DNA from: Thermoplasmata archaeon
GTDB lineage: Archaea; Thermoplasmatota; Thermoplasmata; Thermoplasmatales; Thermoplasmataceae
Reading direction: 5' to 3'
NCBI GenBank assembly: GCA_021819605.1
Contig: JAKAQT010000049.1
Coordinates: 1-10,456 of the forward strand
Length of the DNA stretch: 10,456 nucleotides
The notes under the pieces were generated by a model. That model was not told where the DNA came from, did no database searches, and was given only the letters and a program-made list of their open reading frames with translations. The position numbers were made by a program, and so were the translations under genes. Shown one piece after another: positions 1 through 5,833 of the stretch; the first letter of the stretch is position 1, and each line of letters starts with the position of its first letter.

Positions 1-1
1 C

Positions 2-598
2 GACCCGGATGCGGCCATAGCTGAAGCCACAAGATGTATCAGGGAACTGAAGATGCTGGGTATCCAGATCTTATCCAACGTTCATGGTGAGCCACTTGGC
101 TCGCCACGATTTGAACCATTTTACACTGCAATGGAAGAGCTGGGAAAACCCATCTGGATTCATCCTACTTTCATGAGGCAGTCTTACCCATGGCTCCGAG
201 AATTCAATACCGGCATCATGGTTGGATGGGACTTTGATACAACACTTGCCATGATACATCTTGTGGGGTCCGGTGTTATTGCCAGGCACAGGAAGCTTAA
301 ATTCGTGGTGCATCATCTTGGATCACTGGTAACACTGCTTGGTGGAAGAATCTCAACTTTCCTTGACAATAATACTCCTGGGAAAAAACAGGATGAGGAC
401 TCTGAATCCCTTTCGTACCTGAAGTCATTTTACGTTGACACTGCCGAAGGAATGTCAATACCGTGGATCCGGAGTGCACTGGAATTCTTCGGCACAGGAC
501 ACATAATGTTTGGAACTGATTTCCCATGGGGGAATTCAGACCAGATAATAGAGAACATTGAATCACTTCCAATAAGTGAGGAGGACAAGAGGGCCTAA
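2..598 (+). pseudogene. Amidohydrolase (ACMSD/decarboxylase type), 5' end outside window, 3' end probably cut by IS607 element
   Basis: The frame is open from base 2, so the gene starts upstream; 198 residues are visible of a family usually around 300-350. It resembles the amidohydrolase_2 (ACMSD-like) TIM-barrel family, metal-dependent hydrolases and decarboxylases of aromatic or related acids. Visible landmarks are IHPT (metal-ligand His, codon 161-163), HHLGS (His, codon 314-316) and FGTDFPW (catalytic or metal-binding Asp, codon 518-520). The protein stops right after SEEDKRA, where relatives usually continue about 10-15 residues with a final helix of the form I-x-x-x-N-A-x-x-L-L. The stop codon coincides with the left edge of the transposon that follows, so I infer disruption. 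Whether the shortened protein still works cannot be told, since the metal ligands seen are upstream of the break. The substrate is unknown. The family call is firm; the disruption is likely. Confidence 0.75.
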
Positions 599-646
599 AC
601 AGCTAATGTAGATATTAAGTATTGTTATGAAATATCATCATAAGTT

Positions 647-1231
647 ATGGAGAAGCTCTACACAGTCAGGGATGCTTGCAAGATATTGCAGATTCACCCG
701 ACTACCTTGAGGATGTGGGATCGGGAAGGCAAGATCAGGTGTGTGAGGATGCAGAACAATTTTAGAAGAGTCCCCGAAAGCGAGATTAACAGGGTCCTGG
801 GGATTCAGGATGGAAAAATCCAATACATCTATGCGAGGGTCTCCAGCAATGGGCAGAAAGATGATCTTGAAAGGCAGATAATTCACCTGAAGTCCTTATC
901 TCCTGAGTCCAAAGTTATCTTTCATATAAGAAGCGGCATGATGTTTGACAGAAAAGGTTTTCTGAAATTGCTTGAAGAAATAGAATCTAACAGGGTTTCC
1001 AGAATATACATTACACACAAGCATCGCCTGGCAAGATTCGGGTACGATCTTCTGGAAAAAGTGTGTGAAATACACGGTGCAGAGATTATAATCACCGACG
1101 GTGAGGAGATTCTTACCGCTCATGAGGAACTGTCCCGTGATCTCATATGGATCATCACCTCTTTCTCGGCACGCCTGTATGGGCTTCGATCACACAAGAC
1201 TAAAGGAATAATTGAGGCTGTTAAGTCTTGA
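647..1231 (+). CDS. tnpA: IS607-family serine transposase TnpA
   Basis: 194 residues, full length for the family. Residues 4-51 form a MerR-like helix-turn-helix (TVRDACKILQIHPTTLRMWD) that binds the element ends. Residues 59-194 are the resolvase-type catalytic domain. The nucleophile is most likely Ser66 in YARVSS (59-67 region), followed by the conserved QKDDLERQ (70-77). The motif HRLARFG at 126-132 corresponds to the usual DRLxRFG, with His126 in place of Asp. The C-terminal SFSARLYGLRSHK (172-184) is typical of IS607 enzymes. It cuts and joins DNA through a 5'-phosphoserine link via a circular intermediate. A weak TATA-like TATTAA lies near 614-619, and the palindrome CATAAGTTATG (639-649) covers the start codon. 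The gene ends inside the tnpB start (TTGA overlap). Confidence 0.95.
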   Translation: MEKLYTVRDACKILQIHPTTLRMWDREGKIRCVRMQNNFRRVPESEINRVLGIQDGKIQYIYARVSSNGQKDDLERQIIHLKSLSPESKVIFHIRSGMMFDRKGFLKLLEEIESNRVSRIYITHKHRLARFGYDLLEKVCEIHGAEIIITDGEEILTAHEELSRDLIWIITSFSARLYGLRSHKTKGIIEAVKS

Positions 1232-2466
1232 GCCACGCATGGTCTTCATCAGGCGAGAAACGTACCATCTGGTGGTATTACGAACCATCCGGTCAGATCG
1301 TGGATTATCTGAAGGACATGCGTGATGCAGTTCATTACGGATTGCTGAAGTCAGAAGAACTGAGACGCACTAATGGAAAAATACCTTCACCAATAGATCT
1401 CAGGAGGGAGATCAAGCCCTGGTTCGATTCCACATATGGTTATGCGAAGCACCACATTAATCCTGTATGCAGATCGGCTGTTGCAATACTCAGATCATTC
1501 AGGAAGAACCGCAAGGGAAAGAAATATCCGGAAGCCAGGAAACTCTCCATGCGTCTGGACAGTGAACTTGTGAAGCTTCAGGACGGCTTCATCAGGATCA
1601 CAATCAGACCACAGGAATATGAGTACATTCCGGTGAATGGCAAGCACGCAAAATACAGTGAATACAGCCAATACAGAATATCCGAACTACTCCTCACAGA
1701 CCGGAAGGTCGTCCTGTCATTCACGAAGCCTGATCAGAAGGAGATCAGAGAGAAGAAGATAGGCATGGATGTAAACTTCCGCAACCTCTCAATGACCGTA
1801 ATCAATGACGGAAATGTGGAGGGAGTACTGGAAGAGTCCACAGGGAACATCGTTAAGGTCCAGAACGACTATTCAAGGAGACGGAGAAAGGTACAGAAGC
1901 ACGTGATGAATCCCCGGAAGAGACAAAGGAAGCTCAGAGAAGCGAGGGGCAGACAGGCAAACAGGGTGAAAGATGCTCTCCACAAAACATCAGCGAAACT
2001 GGTGGACGAGAATCCTGATGCAACATTCGTTGTGGAGGACCTCACAAACATCAGGAAGACTTCACACCCATATGGCGAAAAGCTGAGGACCTATCTCAAC
2101 AGATGGCCTTATGCCGAATTTCTGAGAATGTTAGAGTACAAGTCGCCCAACAAAATAATAAAGGTGAATCCAGGAGGGACTTCCTCGGAATGTCCTGTAT
2201 GTGGTGAAAAAGTAAAGCACCCCACCTGGAAGATGTCAAGATGTGAAAACTGTGATCGGGACTATGACAGGGACAGGCTCGCCTCACTGGCGATCTCCCT
2301 CCGTGGCCTTGATCTTTGCGGAGACCCGTTCCCCGTGAGTGCGGTAACCTCTGTGCCGTCCGTGATGGATGAGTACCTGTACGTCAGAAAGCAGCCTGGT
2401 CTTTCTGGAGCAGGTTCGACTGAGGCGGCATACGTTCCGAACAAGGTAGTGCATAAGATTGCATAA
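1228..2466 (+). CDS. tnpB: TnpB RNA-guided RuvC-like endonuclease of the IS607 element
   Basis: 412 residues if the TTG at 1228 is used; it overlaps the tnpA stop by four bases (TTGA), the usual sign of translational coupling. The first in-frame ATG is at 1318. TnpB proteins are ancestors of Cas12: they bind a transposon-derived guide RNA (omega RNA) and cut DNA carrying the donor-site sequence, which helps keep the element in place. The RuvC residues are visible: Asp181 (IGMDVNFRN), Glu270 (VVEDLTNIR) and Asp349 (DYDRDRLASLAI, where most relatives have RDxNAA). A zinc ribbon with Cys322, Cys325, Cys339 and Cys342 sits between the last two. An Arg/Lys-rich helical region (216-249) probably contacts RNA. 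About 60 residues follow the last catalytic Asp; this 3' coding part probably doubles as guide-RNA scaffold. The catalytic triad looks complete, so I expect a working nuclease. Confidence 0.93.
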   Translation: MSHAWSSSGEKRTIWWYYEPSGQIVDYLKDMRDAVHYGLLKSEELRRTNGKIPSPIDLRREIKPWFDSTYGYAKHHINPVCRSAVAILRSFRKNRKGKKYPEARKLSMRLDSELVKLQDGFIRITIRPQEYEYIPVNGKHAKYSEYSQYRISELLLTDRKVVLSFTKPDQKEIREKKIGMDVNFRNLSMTVINDGNVEGVLEESTGNIVKVQNDYSRRRRKVQKHVMNPRKRQRKLREARGRQANRVKDALHKTSAKLVDENPDATFVVEDLTNIRKTSHPYGEKLRTYLNRWPYAEFLRMLEYKSPNKIIKVNPGGTSSECPVCGEKVKHPTWKMSRCENCDRDYDRDRLASLAISLRGLDLCGDPFPVSAVTSVPSVMDEYLYVRKQPGLSGAGSTEAAYVPNKVVHKIA

Positions 2467-2500
2467 CATTTTGAGAACGGAAAAATTAATTGAAGCCTAA
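2465..2500 (+). pseudogene. Possible severed 3' end of the upstream amidohydrolase
   Basis: Directly after the tnpB stop, one frame reads ...ILRTEKLIEA and then TAA (2498-2500). This resembles the amphipathic last helix of amidohydrolase_2 proteins (I-L-x-x-N-A-E-K-L-I), which is exactly what the upstream fragment lacks. Joining the left flank at GG 592-593 to the right flank after GG 2479-2480 restores one frame, reading EEDKR-EKLIEA-stop, though that product would lack about seven family residues. The match is short, and the same bases contain the TATA-like box proposed for the next gene, so chance resemblance is possible. Confidence 0.4.
2478..2491 (+). promoter_or_regulatory. TATA/BRE-like promoter for the CopD-like gene
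   Basis: CGGAAAAATTAATT has a purine/A-rich BRE-like start followed by an AT-rich TATA-like core centred near 2486, about 27 bases before the ATG at 2513. That is the leaderless spacing seen at other genes here. It may have been brought or kept at the edge of the insertion element. Confidence 0.5.
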
Positions 2501-2512
2501 GAATACACACCT

Positions 2513-3004
2513 ATGGATATCCTCTTTCTGGTGATACTGTGGATACACGCTTTCACAGCCCTTTTCTTCGTGGGTGGATCCTTCTTCATATGGATCGTTG
2601 TCTGGCCCGCCACATTCAGGATTTCAGATGACGAGAAAGTCAGGACAAAAATCCTCGGCCATGTGGGGAGGATATTCGGAACCGCCACCGATATTTCAGT
2701 TGCCATACTTATACTGACGGGCCTGTATCTGGGCTATGGATATCTGCCGAAGCTTTCCGATCTCACCACTACCACCGGAGGCCAGTTGCTGCTTGCAAAG
2801 GGTATCATCGTTGTAATAATGCTTGTGCTGATGTACGCCAATAACATTTATCACGGAAAGAGACTCGTCAGGCTCTCACAGGAGGGGAAGTTTGACGAGA
2901 TGAAAAGAATCAGGCGCATCACACATATGGCATCATTCATAACGCTTGGCCTGATGGTTGTCATAGTGATCATTGCATTCACGCTCCCCTTTTACTACCC
3001 CTGA
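2513..3004 (+). CDS. Four-helix membrane protein, CopD-like
   Basis: 163 residues with four clear membrane helices at about 4-32, 55-76, 92-111 and 139-160. The first helix carries WIHAFTALFFVGG, close to the His-x(n)-Gly-Gly pattern at the start of CopD-type (copper resistance D) and related small heme or metal membrane proteins. Histidines His12, His50 and His138 lie in or at the membrane and could bind metal or heme; this is inference. The loops between helices 1 and 2 and between 3 and 4 are rich in charged residues (for example HGKRLVRL at 114-121 and MKRIRR at 130-135), suggesting that they face the cytoplasm. No copper ATPase or copper chaperone gene is nearby, so a copper role is not supported by context. 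The start is the ATG preceded by a TATA-like box; there is no Shine-Dalgarno. It could also be one of the uncharacterised DUF families with the same topology. Confidence 0.6.
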   Translation: MDILFLVILWIHAFTALFFVGGSFFIWIVVWPATFRISDDEKVRTKILGHVGRIFGTATDISVAILILTGLYLGYGYLPKLSDLTTTTGGQLLLAKGIIVVIMLVLMYANNIYHGKRLVRLSQEGKFDEMKRIRRITHMASFITLGLMVVIVIIAFTLPFYYP

Positions 3005-3100
3005 TGGAATAAATGCCACATCAGGAGATTCCCACTTACGTTGTTTCAGCTTGAATGTCAGTCCACATGCCATATCATCTGGCTTTTGCGGGTGTGGCAA

Positions 3101-3111
3101 ATTTCATTATA
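3101..3111 (+). promoter_or_regulatory. TATA-like promoter for the XPB–Bax1 operon
   Basis: ATTTCATTATA is centred about 26 bases before the ATG at 3134, with no Shine-Dalgarno between, consistent with a leaderless transcript. The rest of 3005-3133 shows no gene. Confidence 0.5.
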
Positions 3112-3133
3112 CAGTGTTTGCTGATCATGTGAA

Positions 3134-4483
3134 ATGAATATAGCCTATAGCCGTGGTACGCTTATCCTGAACGAAGTTCAGGGAAATGTTCCCCCATACA
3201 TTGTGTACGATGACCGGATTGGGGCATACCGCACCGAGGCTTTCAGGTATTCACAGGTCGTGAAAAAGTTTCCAGATGCAAGGGATGATGTCTTCAGCTC
3301 CTCATCTGTAAATGTCAGGCACAGTGAAACTCTGAGACCATACCAGAAGAAGGCCGTGGACCTCTGGGCAGCGAACCAGAATGCAGGTGTTGTTGTTCTT
3401 CCAACTGCAGCAGGCAAAACCCATATAGGAATTGAGGCCATTGCGCGCCTTTCCACAACAACACTTGTTGTTGCGCCCACAATCGAACTTGTCCAGCAAT
3501 GGAGAGACAAGCTCTCCAGGACATTCGGCATAAAAGTCGGGCAGATTGGCGGAGGGGAGAAGGACATAGAGGATATTTCAGTAAGCACCTATGATTCCGC
3601 CTACTTGATGGCAGAATCCCTGGGAAACAGATTCAGGTTCCTTCTTGTTGACGAGGTCCACCACCTTGCATCGGAACGCTACCTGGAAATAGCAAAAATG
3701 TACGCTTCCCCCTACAGGATGGGACTGACCGCAACATACGAAAGAACCGATATGCTGCACGAGAATCTGGAGGAGGTGATGGGCGGAAAGATTTTTGAGC
3801 TGGGATATGAGGAACTGACGGAGTACCTCTCTGATTATGACATAGTGAGGATACCCGTGGATCTTGAACCAGAGGAGGAAGAAGAATATGAAAAGAACCG
3901 GAATATATTCATCAGTTATCTCAGGCGCCATCGCATAACGCTCAGGGGCCCATGGGATTTTGAAAAGTTCATCCTTTCTTCATGGAATCCAGAAGGCAGG
4001 GAGGCGCTACTTGCATGGCGAACGGCCAGGGAAATTGCATTCAACGCCCGGGTTAAGGTGGATACGGTAAGGTATGTCCTTTCAAAGCACAGGAACCAGA
4101 AGACCATCATTTTTTCAGAGGATACCGACACGGCCTACATGATATCCAAGGAGTTCCTGATTCCCTGCATAACATATCTGACCCCTGGCCCGGAGCGCAA
4201 AGAATATCTGGAAATGTTCAAAGCAGGTAGTGTTACGGCTCTTGCCACTTCCAGGGTTCTTGATGAAGGCATTGATGTGCCCGATGCCAGCGTTGGGATC
4301 GTCCTGAGTGGATCAGGCAGCACCCGGCAGTTCCGGCAGAGGCTGGGAAGATTGCTGCGGCCATCCGGGGAAAAACATTCTGTGCTGTATGAGATCGTTG
4401 CCAAGGGCACTTCAGAATATGGAACTTCCAAAAGGAGGCGGAAGGGTGTTCCCAGTTCAACTGATGACAGTTCGCAAAAGTAA
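3134..4483 (+). CDS. xpb: Archaeal XPB/Rad25 superfamily 2 DNA helicase
   Basis: 449 residues, normal for archaeal XPB. It is a 3'-5' helicase/translocase that works with Bax1 in DNA repair (proposed nucleotide excision repair). Order of parts: N-terminal damage-recognition-like region (1-60); RPYQKKAV (68-75); Walker A LPTAAGKT (89-96); motif Ia VVAPT (112-116); Walker B DEVHH (173-177); motif III TAT (199-201); an RTD triplet (204-206) where XPB proteins carry the RED motif; a charged thumb-like insertion (about 240-300); then the second RecA domain with IIFSED (325-330), ATSRVLDEGIDVPD (371-384) and motif VI QRLGRLLRP (402-410). The C-terminal tail (about 425-449) is basic and Ser-rich. 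The start is the ATG 26 bases after a TATA box. The 3' end overlaps the next gene by 38 bases, so the two proteins are surely made together. Confidence in the family is high. Confidence 0.95.
   Translation: MNIAYSRGTLILNEVQGNVPPYIVYDDRIGAYRTEAFRYSQVVKKFPDARDDVFSSSSVNVRHSETLRPYQKKAVDLWAANQNAGVVVLPTAAGKTHIGIEAIARLSTTTLVVAPTIELVQQWRDKLSRTFGIKVGQIGGGEKDIEDISVSTYDSAYLMAESLGNRFRFLLVDEVHHLASERYLEIAKMYASPYRMGLTATYERTDMLHENLEEVMGGKIFELGYEELTEYLSDYDIVRIPVDLEPEEEEEYEKNRNIFISYLRRHRITLRGPWDFEKFILSSWNPEGREALLAWRTAREIAFNARVKVDTVRYVLSKHRNQKTIIFSEDTDTAYMISKEFLIPCITYLTPGPERKEYLEMFKAGSVTALATSRVLDEGIDVPDASVGIVLSGSGSTRQFRQRLGRLLRPSGEKHSVLYEIVAKGTSEYGTSKRRRKGVPSSTDDSSQK
4434..4438 (+). promoter_or_regulatory. Shine-Dalgarno GGAGG deciding the GTG start of Bax1
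   Basis: GGAGG lies inside the end of the helicase gene, seven bases before the GTG at 4446. It is the clearest ribosome binding site in the window and sits before a gene inside an operon, while the first genes of transcripts lack one. This supports the GTG over the ATG at 4464 and over an ATG much further upstream at 4308. Confidence 0.75.
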
Positions 4484-5780
4484 GAACGGTGTGGTAAGAT
4501 CCGTATTTCTGACCAGCGAGAACAGCAATTATGCTACTTCTGTAATTGATCTGTTTCACAAGTCCCTGGGAAAAAGAAGAAAGGAAATCGAGAATGAGAT
4601 AAAACATCTTGAGCTTAAGTCACAGAACCCGAAGATTGTCAGGGGCCTGGCTCTTCTTATGTTCAGGCTGTCACGTCTGGACCCGCCTTCATTCCTGGAT
4701 CCAATGAAGGTAAGAAAAGCAATCTTCTCCCTTGCCAGAACCCCGCCGGTTGCTCCAGAGGAGAGGGATGACCTCACTGCCCGGATTGCTGCCGAGATGG
4801 ATGTTTCACCCGATGAGATTTCAAGGGCAATGTATGCGGACAAGGAGGATGAGCAGATCCTTGTTTCAGTGCCGGACATCACACCAGATGATCTGTCGGC
4901 ACGATACAATCTTGAGCAGGTTGAAACCGTGATGCTAAAGACCTCCTCGATTGTGATCATAACAGCAATGAACCATGCAAGATTCGAAAGGCGCATACGG
5001 AGCCTTGGCCTGCTTTACAGGATCAGTGAGGAGAACGGAATTCACAGGATCGAAGTCAGCGGGCCCCTGTCCATCATAGAGCACAGCGACAGGTACGGTT
5101 CGCGGATCGCCATGCTGATGAGATACCTCTTCCATTATTCTGACTGGCAGGTGCAGGCCACCGTGAAGCTCAAGAACGGTGACGAGAAATCGGATTACTC
5201 ATATTTCCTTGACGACGCTGCCGTGGATCTCCTGGCACCTCACAGTACTGCCGAAGAGCCCGGAAAAGACAGCATACTGTCAGAGGCCCCACCCCCCGTA
5301 AAGGTTGCAGGCAGTGTCATTTTCCCGGACTATTCTGCCACGATCAATGGTACTGCAGTATCAATATTCATCACGCGCCCCAATTATTTTCAGGAGGATC
5401 AGGCAATGGTAGCAGGGATTGCCAGGGAAGGGCATCTGGCTGAGCTGTTCTGCATACTGGAGAAGGGAGAGAAGTGCCCTCCTGGAGCACACTGTTTCAG
5501 GGATGAACTGGACAGGCATGCAGTGGTTGACTACCTGAACGCCAGGCTTGCGAAACGCGAGGTTTCAGCAAGGCCGGACAGAACGCCGGCAGAGAAGCCT
5601 GCCCACGTGAATCAGGAAATACCTGAGAAAATTTCGCAGCACCTGCACTCACTGTACCCTGATTCCCAGGCCATGGTTGACTATCTTGAATTCATGGGTT
5701 TTGACCCTTCTGAGGCATTGCAGAAAGCAGGGTTCACCATAAAGTGGAAAGGTCTTCGTATTATTGTTGAGGGAGACTAG
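4446..5780 (+). CDS. bax1: Bax1 nuclease, XPB-binding partner (DUF790 family)
   Basis: 444 residues from the GTG at 4446. Bax1 binds XPB and is a structure-specific, metal-dependent endonuclease (work on the Thermoplasma acidophilum protein, from memory). The start FPVQLMTVR matches the family opening (M-L-P-x-x-L-L-x-V-R). Residues 124-157 contain candidates for the residues reported important in the Thermoplasma enzyme: Glu124, Asp132, Tyr154 and Glu157 in ARYNLEQ. A Cas2-like middle part probably spans 165-260. The C-terminal PD-(D/E)xK-like part starts at FPDYS (293-297), but the following strand reads VSIFITRPNYF (305-315), where many DUF790 proteins have a Glu in LEIVGFWTPEY, so Phe308 seems to replace that Glu. 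A tail of about 60 residues (385-444) resembles a small helical domain. It is placed directly behind xpb with a 38-base overlap. The family call is secure; which residues cut DNA is less clear. Confidence 0.9.
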   Translation: MFPVQLMTVRKSKNGVVRSVFLTSENSNYATSVIDLFHKSLGKRRKEIENEIKHLELKSQNPKIVRGLALLMFRLSRLDPPSFLDPMKVRKAIFSLARTPPVAPEERDDLTARIAAEMDVSPDEISRAMYADKEDEQILVSVPDITPDDLSARYNLEQVETVMLKTSSIVIITAMNHARFERRIRSLGLLYRISEENGIHRIEVSGPLSIIEHSDRYGSRIAMLMRYLFHYSDWQVQATVKLKNGDEKSDYSYFLDDAAVDLLAPHSTAEEPGKDSILSEAPPPVKVAGSVIFPDYSATINGTAVSIFITRPNYFQEDQAMVAGIAREGHLAELFCILEKGEKCPPGAHCFRDELDRHAVVDYLNARLAKREVSARPDRTPAEKPAHVNQEIPEKISQHLHSLYPDSQAMVDYLEFMGFDPSEALQKAGFTIKWKGLRIIVEGD

Positions 5781-5800
5781 GTGTACACAATCCAACGCGC

Positions 5801-5811
5801 TTTCTTAAGTA
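5801..5811 (+). promoter_or_regulatory. TATA-like promoter for acyl-CoA dehydrogenase
   Basis: TTTCTTAAGTA is centred near 5806, about 28 bases before the ATG at 5834, in the 53-base gap after bax1. It is a weaker TATA match than others, but the spacing agrees with them. Confidence 0.4.
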
Positions 5812-5833
5812 CTGTCTTTGGCATTATCATGGC

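Larger units (their letters stand above)
593..2480 (+). mobile_element. IS607-family insertion sequence (tnpA + tnpB), approximate ends
   Basis: A serine-recombinase tnpA and a tnpB in the same direction with overlapping ends define an IS607-family element. The left edge is placed where the amidohydrolase frame breaks off (GGG at 591-593). The right edge is placed just past the tnpB stop, before the TATA-like sequence of the next gene (GG at 2479-2480). IS607 elements are known to recombine at GG dinucleotides without a long target duplication, which fits these choices but does not prove them. Short repeats lie near both ends: TTATG at 625-629 and 645-649, CATAA at 639-643, 2452-2456 and 2462-2466. 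There is also an imperfect inverted pair at 623-635 and 2456-2468, matching at 11 of 13 positions. Both genes are intact, so the element may be active. The exact ends are uncertain by roughly 10-15 bases on the right. Confidence 0.85.

Noticed and set aside
593..2500. GCCTAA at 593-598 and again at 2495-2500 as a target-site duplication
   Set aside because: IS607 elements are not known to make six-base duplications, the word is short, and using it would push the right end into the promoter of the next gene. It remains a minor alternative to the GG junction.
3178..3588. Minus-strand open frame (136 codons) opposite xpb
   Set aside because: It is antisense to helicase motifs I and Ia; low-complexity translation without recognisable domain or promoter.
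4308..4445. Upstream extension of the Bax1 reading frame to an ATG at 4308
   Set aside because: This stretch lies inside the helicase's motif VI and C-terminal coding sequence, its translation is Cys/Gly/Pro-rich and unlike Bax1, and the GTG at 4446 has a strong Shine-Dalgarno and the family's opening residues.
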